From Chryseobacterium sp. (GTDB lineage: Bacteria; Bacteroidota; Bacteroidia; Flavobacteriales; Weeksellaceae), in contig QFQW01000067.1 of assembly GCA_003248755.1 (NCBI GenBank), forward strand, positions 1-19,966: DNA of 19,966 nt. Reading direction: 5' to 3'. Within the stretch, counting starts at the first letter, position 1; every line of letters starts with the position of its first letter. Below the pieces are notes generated by a model, which made no database searches, was not told the origin of the DNA, and saw nothing but the letters and a program-made list of their open reading frames with translations. Position numbers and translations under genes: made by a program. Positions 1 to 7,344 of this stretch are shown piece by piece.

Positions 1-1
1 T

Positions 2-1588
2 GATTATCTGATTTATACTTACGAAGTTGTTTCCAATATCAACGAATCTTATCCTTTGCCTTTGATTATTATAGTTTTGGTTGCACTGATTGTTTTAACC
101 TTTGTTTTTCTGCATAAAAGAAAAATATTTCAAAGGACTTTTTCAGACAATAGACCGATTTCGAAACGTATTGTTTGTTTCTCAATATTAGTTTTTCCCG
201 CTTTGGCATTAAGCTTAATTATGAAAAACAAGCAGGCGGACTTCACCAACAATTTAGTTCTGAATGAATTAGGAAAAAATGGAACGTTTTCATTCTTCGC
301 GGCTTTCAAATCTAATGAATTGGATTACGAAACTTTTTATCCGAAAATTGATAACAAAAAAGCCTATTCGGTCCTGAAGAAAAACCTTTTACAGGAAAAT
401 CAAAGTTACGTTTCCAACAAATGGGACGACATCTCAAGAAATACCAAATCTGAAAATGAGCAACGTCCTAACGTCATTCTGATTGCCATAGAAAGCTTCA
501 GCGGCGATTTCCTCAAAGCCTTTGGAAACAAAGATAATCTTACTCCAAACTATGATAGATTAGCTAACGAAAGTATTTTCTTTACCAATCTTTACGCAAC
601 GGGAACCAGAACCGTTCGGGGAATGGAAGCCTTAACATTATCAGTTCCGCCAACACCTGGAAACAGCATTGTGAGAAGACCGGACAATCAGAACCTGTTT
701 TCTGTAGCTACCATTTTTGAAAAGAAAAATTATCAGCCCTATTTTATTTATGGCGGCGATGGTTATTTTGATAATATGAATAATTTTTTCGGAGGACAGG
801 GATTTGATATTGTGGATAGAAACCGTGGAAACCCTCTATCAGACGAAATCAAAACGCAACGTTTTGAGATTCCGGATAATGAAGTGAGCTTTGAAAATGC
901 GTGGGGAATTTGTGATGAAGATTTGTACAAACAATCGATTAAATATGCTGATAAAAGTAGTAAGCTCAACAAACCGTTTTTCCAGTTTGTGATGACAACG
1001 TCTAATCATAAGCCTTATACTTTTCCGTCAGGAAAAATTGACCTCCCGCAAGGCGACAGAAACGCCGCTGTAAAATATACCGATTATGCTTTAGGAAAGT
1101 TTTTGGCTAATGCTGAAACAAAACCCTGGTTCAAAAACACCGTGTTTGTCATCGTAGCAGACCATTGTGCAAGCAGTGCCGGAAAGTGGGAAATTAATAT
1201 CGACAAACATCACATTCCTGCCATTATTTATAACCTTCCTCAAAAAGCAGAGAAAATCAATCGCCTGACTTCTCAGATTGATTTGATGCCGACATTATTC
1301 GGTTACTTGGGTTGGAATTACACGACAAGCTTGTACGGAAAAGATATTAATCAGACAAAAGTTGGTGATGAACGCGCTTTTATTGGAAATTATAGAACTT
1401 TGGGAATGTTGAAAGGCAATGTTTTCACACAGATTGATGACCGAAAAAAGGTAAAGCAATTTGATGTAAAATCGAATCAATGCTTATCTGAAGTCAAATC
1501 CAAAAATCAGCAATTGGTTTCCGAGACGATTTCCTATTATCAGACTGCGAGCGAGCGATTCAAAAATGGAAAAATGAAAGCGAAATAG
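2..1588 (+). CDS. LTA synthase family sulfatase-fold membrane transferase, 5' partial
   Basis: The frame is open from the first bases of the window, so the gene starts upstream; the TTG at 56 is not a convincing start. The visible part has one transmembrane helix (about residues 21-37), a short linker and an extracytoplasmic alkaline-phosphatase/sulfatase-fold domain. Expected metal and nucleophile positions are present: Glu in VILIAIES (visible residue 164), Thr in ATGTRTVRG (about 202-204) and Asp-His in VIVADHCA (387-388). LtaS-type enzymes use an equivalent Glu/Thr/Asp/His set to move phosphoglycerol or a similar phospho-alcohol. A Gram-negative flavobacterium makes no classical lipoteichoic acid, so the acceptor is probably a periplasmic glycan, lipid or LPS; this is inference. 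The family assignment is firm, the substrate is unknown. Confidence 0.85.
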   Translation, partial: DYLIYTYEVVSNINESYPLPLIIIVLVALIVLTFVFLHKRKIFQRTFSDNRPISKRIVCFSILVFPALALSLIMKNKQADFTNNLVLNELGKNGTFSFFAAFKSNELDYETFYPKIDNKKAYSVLKKNLLQENQSYVSNKWDDISRNTKSENEQRPNVILIAIESFSGDFLKAFGNKDNLTPNYDRLANESIFFTNLYATGTRTVRGMEALTLSVPPTPGNSIVRRPDNQNLFSVATIFEKKNYQPYFIYGGDGYFDNMNNFFGGQGFDIVDRNRGNPLSDEIKTQRFEIPDNEVSFENAWGICDEDLYKQSIKYADKSSKLNKPFFQFVMTTSNHKPYTFPSGKIDLPQGDRNAAVKYTDYALGKFLANAETKPWFKNTVFVIVADHCASSAGKWEINIDKHHIPAIIYNLPQKAEKINRLTSQIDLMPTLFGYLGWNYTTSLYGKDINQTKVGDERAFIGNYRTLGMLKGNVFTQIDDRKKVKQFDVKSNQCLSEVKSKNQQLVSETISYYQTASERFKNGKMKAK

Positions 1589-1613
1589 CTCTCTTCAAAA
1601 TATCTTCTAAATC

Positions 1614-1657
1614 AGGTTGCATCTTTGTCAAGTAAAATTGATGGTGTAACCTTTTTT
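1614..1657 (+). terminator. Possible intrinsic terminator after the sulfatase gene
   Basis: AGGTTGCA (1614-1621) pairs with TGTAACCT (1645-1652), with one G-U pair and a 23-nt loop, and a six-T run follows. The long loop makes it weak. A -7-like CATCTTTG at 1620-1627 overlaps the 5' arm and could instead serve the next gene. Confidence 0.4.
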
Positions 1658-1667
1658 ATTTGTAAAA

Positions 1668-2690
1668 ATGATTGTTGAAGTTGTTTTGTTGTTCTTCGGA
1701 ACCATTTTCGCATTCTGGCTGAGTGCGATTTGCGGAGGCGGTGCAAGTCTCATTCTGATTCCAATTTTAAATCTTTTGCTACCCGCTTCTGTCGTTCCAT
1801 TTTCGTTGACTGTTGGAACATTTACGAGTTCTGTATCAAGAATTGCCGTTTTCAAAAAACATATCAACTGGAAGATTTTCTTTTGGTTTGTCCCATTTTC
1901 GATTCCTGCAGTTTTGATTGGTGCTTTTCTCATCAAATACATCAATCCGAATTACCTTCAATTGATTGTCGCTTTTTTTCTCATTGCCAATATTCCTCAG
2001 CTTTTCAAAAAAGTAAAGGATAATGAAACTGAAGAAAAAATTTCTCCAAAATACACCTTGGCAATTATAGGTTTTTTAGCAGGATTTGTTTCCGGAATTA
2101 CAGGCGCCATCGGATTGTTATTTAATCGGTTTTATTTGAAATTCGGATTAAAAAAAGAAGAAATTGTAGCAACCCGCGCAGCCAATGAAGTTTTTCTTCA
2201 TCTCATCAAACTTGTGATTTATATTTCGCTCGGATTATATTCTAATCTTGCTCTTTGGCTGGGGTTAGCGATTGCTATTGCAACGATTATTTCGTCTTAT
2301 ACGGTGAAATATATTCTTCCTTATCTCAGTGAAAATCTATTCAGAAAAATGGGTTACGGTGCAATGGTTGTTGCCGGAATCACTCTATTAATTGGTACTT
2401 CTGACAAGATCATCCAACAAGATAAATTGGGTGTTACGATTGCAAAAAAGGAATCGATTATCTCTTGGCGGTCGACAGATTTTGTGATTGAATTTGCCTT
2501 CGATGACGGATTGGAAATTGAAAAACCAATTCATCCCGAAGAATTACCCAATCATCTTAAAACCAAATATGATTCTCTAAAAAATCATTACGATGTCATC
2601 CATCTGGAAAAGGTTTTCACATTCCGAAACGAACCTTCTTACGAATTCTATTGTTACAAAGACAATCAGCTTATCAAATTTGAAATTTAA
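1668..2690 (+). CDS. TauE/SafE family permease with a soluble C-terminal extension
   Basis: This is a polytopic membrane protein of the TauE/SafE (DUF81) family. These proteins are thought to export or import sulfite, sulfoacetate or related small organic anions. Residues 1 to about 243 hold roughly eight hydrophobic segments. The glycine-rich start of the first repeat (CGGGASLILIPILN) and the second-repeat motif GFLAGFVSGITGAIGLLFNR are typical of the family. The remaining ~95 residues are hydrophilic, contain charged and aromatic residues, and are absent from ordinary ~250-residue members. The ATG at 1668 sits behind an A-rich stretch, and the hydrophobic N-terminus begins directly after it. 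The PAP2 gene follows on the same strand. The substrate cannot be told from sequence. Confidence 0.85.
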   Translation: MIVEVVLLFFGTIFAFWLSAICGGGASLILIPILNLLLPASVVPFSLTVGTFTSSVSRIAVFKKHINWKIFFWFVPFSIPAVLIGAFLIKYINPNYLQLIVAFFLIANIPQLFKKVKDNETEEKISPKYTLAIIGFLAGFVSGITGAIGLLFNRFYLKFGLKKEEIVATRAANEVFLHLIKLVIYISLGLYSNLALWLGLAIAIATIISSYTVKYILPYLSENLFRKMGYGAMVVAGITLLIGTSDKIIQQDKLGVTIAKKESIISWRSTDFVIEFAFDDGLEIEKPIHPEELPNHLKTKYDSLKNHYDVIHLEKVFTFRNEPSYEFYCYKDNQLIKFEI

Positions 2691-2709
2691 TCTAATTCAG
2701 AAGTTATTT

Positions 2710-2799
2710 ATGAAATCGCCATTAAACCAAATTGGCATACAAGCACCAATGAAGATTTGGCAAAAACATATGACCTTAAAAAACAATAAACATCTCCGT
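2710..2799 (+). repeat. Recurrent translated leader, copy A, upstream of PAP2 gene
   Basis: This 90-nt leader starts 19 nt after the TauE stop and ends at the PAP2 start. It shares long blocks with the leader at 8227-8311 (minus): ATGAAATCGCCAT, ATTGGCA, CCAATGAAGAT, CATATGAC and AAAAACAATAAACATCT. A shorter relative is at 11075-11131. ATGs at 2710, 2749 and 2770 are all in frame with the PAP2 ATG at 2800, and there is no stop between them. The encoded peptide ends HMTLKNNKHLRMK. A -7-like CAAATTTG lies at 2675-2682, 27 nt upstream of the leader ATG. Confidence 0.8.
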
Positions 2800-3585
2800 A
2801 TGAAACTAATATTCTCAGGTTTATTAATTATTTTATTAAGTTTTCAAACCCTTTTTGCCCAAGACAGTTTAGCTGTAAAGAAAGATTCGATTGACAGTAT
2901 TTCTGTTTCTCATTTGCCTCTTGATAAAGCCTATCAGTTCAGTTATAAAAAACTGATTATTCCTGCTGTATTTATAGGTTATGGTGTTGCAACTTTGAAA
3001 ATTGACAAATTAAAACAACTCAATTTTTCGACCAGAACAGAAATCAATGAACACAAACCAGACCACATAAGGCTCGATAATTATACACAATTTGCTCCTG
3101 CAGCCTTGGTCTATGGACTGAATGCTTTCGGAGTTGAGGGAAAACATAATTTCCGGGACCGAAGCATCATTTACGGAACATCACTGTTATTAGCTTCTGC
3201 TGTCGTAATGCCTACGAAACATTTGGCAAAAGAAGAAAGACCCGACCAATCGAACCGACTGTCATTTCCTTCCGGTCATACAGCTTTTGCGTTTGCGTCC
3301 GCACAGTTTATGTACCGAGAATATAAAGATACCAATTTCTGGCTGGGCGTTTCCGGTTATTCTCTTGCGGTTTTCACGGGCGTTTACAGAATGTTGAATG
3401 ATAAACATTGGTTCAGTGATGTGGTTGCCGGTGCAGGAATAGGAATTTTATCCACAGAAGCGTCTTATTGGCTATATCCTAAAATCAACAAACTATTATC
3501 CGGAAAAAATAAAAGTTCTTCTACGATGGTTATGCCTTTCTATCAGAATAAAACAGCGGGAATTGGTTTGGTAAAAAATTTCTGA
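2800..3585 (+). CDS. PAP2-family phosphatase with signal peptide
   Basis: This 261-residue type 2 phosphatidic-acid phosphatase superfamily protein has all three signature motifs: K140-x6-RP (147-148), PSGH (157-160) and R197-x5-H203-x3-D207. Such enzymes remove phosphate from lipids, for example undecaprenyl pyrophosphate, phosphatidic acid or lipid A. The start at 2800 was chosen because it gives a clean signal peptide: Lys, a hydrophobic run, then FAQD. Earlier in-frame ATGs at 2710, 2749 and 2770 belong to the repeated leader and would bury the signal. The mature protein probably acts in the envelope. The C-terminus ends in Phe. An LpxE/LpxF-like lipid A phosphatase is possible but cannot be claimed. 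Confidence 0.85.
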   Translation: MKLIFSGLLIILLSFQTLFAQDSLAVKKDSIDSISVSHLPLDKAYQFSYKKLIIPAVFIGYGVATLKIDKLKQLNFSTRTEINEHKPDHIRLDNYTQFAPAALVYGLNAFGVEGKHNFRDRSIIYGTSLLLASAVVMPTKHLAKEERPDQSNRLSFPSGHTAFAFASAQFMYREYKDTNFWLGVSGYSLAVFTGVYRMLNDKHWFSDVVAGAGIGILSTEASYWLYPKINKLLSGKNKSSSTMVMPFYQNKTAGIGLVKNF

Positions 3586-3619
3586 ACAATATTGGCAAAA
3601 TACTTGCTTAAAAAAATAT

Positions 3620-3657
3620 AAGTAGGAGGATGCTTCGTTGGTCTTCCTACTTTTTTT
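3620..3657 (+). terminator. Intrinsic terminator after the PAP2 gene
   Basis: AAGTAGGAGGA (3620-3630) pairs with TCTTCCTACTT (3642-3652) over 11 bp with one G-U pair. The loop is 11 nt and a T run reaches 3657. Confidence 0.85.
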
Positions 3658-3676
3658 GCATACATATTAAAAACAA

Positions 3677-3715
3677 AAAACCCTAAAACATTGTTGATAA
3701 ATGAATTAGGGTTTT
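3677..3715 (-). terminator. Intrinsic terminator after tRNA-Cys
   Basis: AAAACCCTAA (3677-3686) and TTAGGGTTTT (3706-3715) are perfect inverted repeats. Read on the minus strand they lie 7 nt past the tRNA 3' end, and the T run extends into the A-rich stretch below 3681. The 19-nt loop is long. Confidence 0.65.
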
Positions 3716-3721
3716 ATTGTG

Positions 3722-3792
3722 AGGTGCCTAGCGGATTCGAACCGCTGTAGATGGTGTTGCAGACCACTGCCTAGCCACTCGGCCAAAGCACC
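3722..3792 (-). tRNA. tRNA-Cys (anticodon GCA)
   Basis: On the minus strand a 71-nt cloverleaf can be folded. The acceptor arm GGTGCTT pairs with AGGCACC (one G-U). The anticodon arm GTGGT/ACCAT encloses the loop CTGCAAC with GCA at positions 34-36. The T arm AGCGG/CCGCT encloses TTCGAAT. The discriminator base is U, the known identity element for cysteine tRNA. CCA is not encoded, so it must be added after transcription. The gene stands alone with its own promoter and terminator. Confidence 0.95.
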
Positions 3793-3806
3793 GTTTTATT
3801 GGTTTG

Positions 3807-3836
3807 CAAATTTAGTGTTTTTTTTTACATTTCAAA
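3807..3836 (-). promoter_or_regulatory. Promoter of tRNA-Cys
   Basis: On the minus strand TTTG (3836-3833) is followed after 18 nt by TAAATTTG (3814-3807). This fits the Bacteroidota -33 TTTG / -7 TAnnTTTG consensus. Transcription would start a few bases before the tRNA 5' end at 3792. Confidence 0.7.
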
Positions 3837-3904
3837 TTTTATAGGATTTTATTTTTCAAAAAAAGTGATTTGCAAAGGCAAAAGATTAATTTGATGACTG
3901 AATA

Positions 3905-4025
3905 CGTCTCATAGCCCTGATGGAAACGGCATCCTTTTTTGTTTTTAGATTCCTCGCTCTGTTCAGAATGACAGAACGTCTGAAAAACAAAAAAGATATA
4001 GTGGACAGCAGGTTCCCGGCTCCTG
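3905..4025. repeat. Composite intergenic repeat hairpin between tRNA-Cys and ribB
   Basis: CTTTTTTGTTTTT (3934-3946) and AAAAACAAAAAAG (3983-3995) are perfect 13-nt inverted repeats. The flanks AGCCCTGATGGAAACGGCAT on the left and GTGGACAGCAGGTTCCCGG on the right carry short complementary blocks (CCTG/CAGG) that could extend the fold. The loop (3948-3976) contains a sequence whose reverse complement begins TTCTGTCATTCTGAAC, a GTCATTCTGA-type flavobacterial repeat. No protein is encoded. It lies upstream of the likely ribB -7 box, so it is probably not in the ribB mRNA. Confidence 0.65.
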
Positions 4026-4085
4026 AAAATATTTTTTACATATTTTTAATTGATTATTACAATCTTTATTTAGGTTCTAAATAAG

Positions 4086-4093
4086 TATCTTTG
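4086..4093 (+). promoter_or_regulatory. -7 promoter element of ribB
   Basis: TATCTTTG matches TAnnTTTG exactly. It lies 18 nt before the ribB ATG, which implies a very short 5' leader. No clear TTTG was found at the expected -33 distance. Confidence 0.5.
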
Positions 4094-4111
4094 CAAAAAT
4101 TTTTTGAAACA

Positions 4112-5236
4112 ATGGATAATTTCCAACTTAATACGATAGAAGAGGCCATCGAAGACCTTAAAAACGGTAAAATGGTCATCGTTGTGGATGATGAAGACCG
4201 CGAAAACGAGGGTGACCTGCTGGCTGCTGCTGAACTGACAACGCCCGAGATTGTGAATTTTATGGTGACTCACGCAAGAGGTTTGATTTGTATGCCATTG
4301 ACTGAAAAAAGATGTGACGAACTGGAACTTCACTCGATGGTTGCTAATTCTACCGACCCGAAAGAAACGGCTTTCACTATTTCTGTTGACCTTCTTGGAA
4401 AAGGTGCAACTACAGGAATCTCTGCAAGTGACCGTGCAAAGACCATTCAGGCAATTATGGACCCGGAAACTAAACCAGGTGATTTGATGAGACCTGGACA
4501 CATTTTTCCACTTCGTGCGCGTGAAGGTGGCGTTTTGAAAAGAGCCGGACATACAGAAGCCGCAATCGACCTGACAAGATTGGCAGGGTTGAAAGAAGGC
4601 GGCGTCATCTGCGAAATCCTGAATGAAGACGGAAGTATGTCTAGATTACCAGACCTTTTGAAATTCGGAGAAAAGCATGATTTGAAAGTGATTTCCATAG
4701 AAGACCTTATCAACTACAGAATGAGACAAGGCGATCTTGTGGAAAGAATTGAGGAACGTGATATAAAAACACATTACGGCGATTTCAAATTCTATGTCTT
4801 TGAAGAAAAACCGACTGAACAAATCCATTATGCTTTGACAAAAGGAACTTGGTCTGCAGATGAATCTGTTTTGGTGAGAGTACAATCAACTGGAACTTAT
4901 TTTGATGTTTTCAGCAGACTATCAAACGGCGAGCATCCGCTGATGCAACAGATTACCGATCTAATCAATGCTGAGGGAAAAGGCGCTGTGGTTTTTATCA
5001 ATAATGTTTCCAACAAAGAAAATACATTGAGTAGAATCAAACATTTCCTTAATTTCCAAGACGGAGCAAGCGAACAGCCAACGATTGCGCCTAACTTCCG
5101 TGATTATGGGATTGGGACTCAGATTTTAAAAGACCTTGGCATCAATAAATTTAAAGTGATTACTCAGAATCCTAATATTAAACCCATTCTTTCCGGTTAC
5201 GATGTAGAAGTGACCGAGATGATTTGTTTGAAATAG
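4112..5236 (+). CDS. ribB: 3,4-dihydroxy-2-butanone 4-phosphate synthase with degenerate GTP cyclohydrolase II-like domain
   Basis: RibB converts ribulose 5-phosphate to 3,4-dihydroxy-2-butanone 4-phosphate plus formate, the four-carbon branch of riboflavin synthesis. Residues 1 to about 200 form a complete DHBP synthase domain: the acidic metal/substrate loop DDEDRENEGDL (26-36), GATTGISASDRA and RAGHTEAAIDL (144-154). Residues ~205-374 occupy the place of the GTP cyclohydrolase II domain of fused RibBA proteins. The segment that should carry the three zinc cysteines reads VRVQSTGTYFDVFSRLSNGE and has none, so cyclohydrolase activity is unlikely. The start at 4112 gives the normal N-terminus; the TTG at 4091 lies inside the -7 box. 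A palindromic terminator follows. GTP cyclohydrolase II is presumably encoded elsewhere. Confidence 0.92.
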   Translation: MDNFQLNTIEEAIEDLKNGKMVIVVDDEDRENEGDLLAAAELTTPEIVNFMVTHARGLICMPLTEKRCDELELHSMVANSTDPKETAFTISVDLLGKGATTGISASDRAKTIQAIMDPETKPGDLMRPGHIFPLRAREGGVLKRAGHTEAAIDLTRLAGLKEGGVICEILNEDGSMSRLPDLLKFGEKHDLKVISIEDLINYRMRQGDLVERIEERDIKTHYGDFKFYVFEEKPTEQIHYALTKGTWSADESVLVRVQSTGTYFDVFSRLSNGEHPLMQQITDLINAEGKGAVVFINNVSNKENTLSRIKHFLNFQDGASEQPTIAPNFRDYGIGTQILKDLGINKFKVITQNPNIKPILSGYDVEVTEMICLK

Positions 5237-5274
5237 ACTTAAAAGATAATGAAAGTCCTTTCCCTTTTAAATAT

Positions 5275-5302
5275 AAAAAGCGTTCCAATTGGAACGCTTT
5301 TT
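5275..5302. terminator. Bidirectional terminator between ribB and the M1 peptidase
   Basis: A perfect 28-bp palindrome is built from the half-site AAAAAGCGTTCCAA. It has a GC-containing core and a T run on each strand, and it separates two convergent genes. Confidence 0.92.
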
Positions 5303-5322
5303 TGTTGTCTTTATTCTTAAAT

Positions 5323-7257
5323 CTAGTTAGGCCAAACATTATTCTTCGGATTGATATCCGGAACAGTGGAATGCGGGTCCAATTTTACATTTGTTACTTC
5401 TTTTGTAGAATCTATTTGGAAAGTCCATTCTGTATTACGTTTCCAAACTTCAACCGGTAATTTCATGGTTTGTGTGGTTCCATCTTTAAAAGTTACAAGA
5501 ACTGTAGTCGGCATTGGCAACTGTCCAATATTTTCAACTGTGATCTGTGCGCCGTTTTTGAAATCACCATTTACAGGTTTTACAGCTTTCACAGCCTGAT
5601 CCACTTTCCATTTGTTCATAAACCAGCCTCTCCAGAACCAGTTGAGTTCTTCGCCGGAAACATTTTCCATCGTGTGAAAGAAATCCCAAGGTGTAGGATG
5701 TTTGAACGCCCATCGGTGAACATAAGTTCTGAAAGCTTTATCAAATTTCTCAGGACCAAGAATGGCTTCTCTCAGAATTCCTAATCCAACGCCAGGCTTG
5801 AAATACGCCAAAACACCAATGCTTCTTTCTTTCATATTATCCGGACCAACCATAATCTGCTCAAAATTATCACTCTGAACAAAAGGTCCGATTTTGCTGA
5901 TATCTTGCTTATGGTAGTATTCACCTTTGTTGAAAGCTTCCGTAGATAATTCATTGATAAATGTATTGAAACCTTCATCCATCCAGGCAAACACTCTCTC
6001 GTTGGAACCAACAATCATCGGAAACCAGGTATGCCCAAATTCGTGGTCCGTAACGCCCCAAAGGTCAGCACCTTTTGAATTTCTGTGGCAAAAAACAATT
6101 CCCGGATATTCCATTCCGCCTTCATTTCCGGCAACATTCGTTGCGGCCGGGTAAGGATATTCAAACCATTTTCCGGAGTAATGCTCTATGGCAGCTTTCG
6201 TGTATTCGGTAGAGCGTCCCCAAGCTTTGTCGCCTGCGCTTTCTACAGGATAAGCTGAGATTGCCAACGATTTTTTTCCACTCGGGAGATTAATTTTCGC
6301 TGCATCAATGATGAAAGCTGCTGATGAAGCCCAGGCAAAATCCCTCGCTTTTTCTATTTTGAATTTCCAGGTTTTTGTTCCTGATTGATTTCCTTTTCCT
6401 AATTCTGATTCAGAGTGAATCATCACCGTTTTGTCACTTTTTCTCGCCTCATTCCAACGGTTGATTTCTTCTTTTGAATAAACTTCTTTTTCATTCAGTA
6501 ATTCTCCCGAAGCTACCACATAATGATTGGACGGAACCGTAATATTAGCTGACAAAGTTCCATATTCCAAATAGAATTCCGAAGCACCTAAATATGGCAA
6601 AGTGTTCCAACCCATTACGTCATCATATACGCACATTCTTGGGTACCACTGTGCTAATGTGAAGATTTTACCGTTCTTGGTATCTTCTACACCCATTCTG
6701 TCGGAGCCATATTTTGGAGAAACGAAAGAATATTCGATTTTCAATTTAGCAACACCGCCATTCGCTTTCAGTTCATTGGGCAGGTCAATCTGCATTCTGG
6801 TGTCCGTAATGGTATATTTTACATCTTTCCCGTCATACTTCACCGATTTGATTTTGTAACCGCCATCAAAAGTCTCGCCATGCGCACCATTTCTACTTCC
6901 GGACAAAGGCACTACAGCATTACCTCTTGAATCTTTAGCAAAAAGATTTTGGTCCAATTGTAACCAAAGAAAGCCCAATTGGTCAGGACTGTTATTGGTA
7001 TAAGTAATTTCGGCTGAACCTGTTATTTCATTACTGGTTTCGTTAAGGCTGACATTCAGTTGATAATCGGCGGAGTTTTGCCAGTATTTGTGTCCCGGTT
7101 GTCCACTTGCGGAACGGGTTTCGGTTCCGGTCTGTGGATAGAAAAACGGCTTGAAAGCTTCTGTATAGTCATACTTTGGAGATTCCTGGGCGTAAGAATT
7201 GCCGACAAAAGCAAATATTGCAACAGCAGAAATCAATTGAGGGATTTTGAATTTCAT
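5323..7257 (-). CDS. Secreted M1-family zinc metallopeptidase
   Basis: This 644-residue protein has a signal peptide (about 1-23, ending NSYA before QES), so it is exported. Zinc ligands are clear: HEFGH (405-409) and Glu428 exactly 19 residues after the second His, in the HExxH-x18-E pattern of gluzincins. GGMEYP (380-385) takes the place of the GAMEN exopeptidase motif. The N-terminal ~230 residues form the beta-rich M1 saddle domain, and the C-terminal ~100 residues are beta-rich. The likely role is cleavage of N-terminal residues from peptides in the periplasm or outside the cell. The gene is monocistronic or follows the dienoyl-CoA reductase gene, from which it is separated by a strong terminator. 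Its substrate is unknown. Confidence 0.9.
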   Translation of the reverse strand: MKFKIPQLISAVAIFAFVGNSYAQESPKYDYTEAFKPFFYPQTGTETRSASGQPGHKYWQNSADYQLNVSLNETSNEITGSAEITYTNNSPDQLGFLWLQLDQNLFAKDSRGNAVVPLSGSRNGAHGETFDGGYKIKSVKYDGKDVKYTITDTRMQIDLPNELKANGGVAKLKIEYSFVSPKYGSDRMGVEDTKNGKIFTLAQWYPRMCVYDDVMGWNTLPYLGASEFYLEYGTLSANITVPSNHYVVASGELLNEKEVYSKEEINRWNEARKSDKTVMIHSESELGKGNQSGTKTWKFKIEKARDFAWASSAAFIIDAAKINLPSGKKSLAISAYPVESAGDKAWGRSTEYTKAAIEHYSGKWFEYPYPAATNVAGNEGGMEYPGIVFCHRNSKGADLWGVTDHEFGHTWFPMIVGSNERVFAWMDEGFNTFINELSTEAFNKGEYYHKQDISKIGPFVQSDNFEQIMVGPDNMKERSIGVLAYFKPGVGLGILREAILGPEKFDKAFRTYVHRWAFKHPTPWDFFHTMENVSGEELNWFWRGWFMNKWKVDQAVKAVKPVNGDFKNGAQITVENIGQLPMPTTVLVTFKDGTTQTMKLPVEVWKRNTEWTFQIDSTKEVTNVKLDPHSTVPDINPKNNVWPN

Positions 7258-7289
7258 TAGAGGAAAGATTTATAACATTTCAAAATAGG

Positions 7290-7325
7290 TAAAAAAAATC
7301 TCAAATTTGTTACAAACTTGAGATT
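7290..7325 (-). terminator. Intrinsic terminator after the dienoyl-CoA reductase gene
   Basis: Read on the minus strand, AATCTCAAGTTTG and CAAATTTGAGATT form a 13-bp stem with one G-U pair and a 3-nt loop (7297-7325). An eight-T run follows. Confidence 0.88.
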
Positions 7326-7344
7326 AAATAAGGTTTTTTTTGAA

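Noticed and set aside
56..60. TTG at 56 as the start codon of the sulfatase-fold gene
   Set aside because: The frame is open back to the window edge and encodes plausible family sequence before the TTG (EVVSNINESYP), so the gene is truncated by the window, not started here.
2593..2799. N-terminal extension of the PAP2 protein overlapping the permease gene
   Set aside because: The extension upstream of 2710 is a shadow of the TauE/SafE gene in another frame, and from 2710 it is the repeated leader. A proper signal peptide starts at 2800.
3905..4025. CRISPR array or IS element in the tRNA-Cys/ribB gap
   Set aside because: There are no regularly spaced direct repeats, no transposase frame and no target duplication; the structure is a single hairpin repeat.
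3996..4111. FMN riboswitch upstream of ribB
   Set aside because: No RFN-type conserved boxes were found, the space after the likely -7 box is only 18 nt, and the hairpin further upstream would not be in the ribB mRNA.
4070..4552. 160-codon minus-strand frame opposite ribB
   Set aside because: It is an antisense shadow of the conserved DHBP synthase domain, with a Cys/Ser/Phe-rich composition typical of antisense frames.
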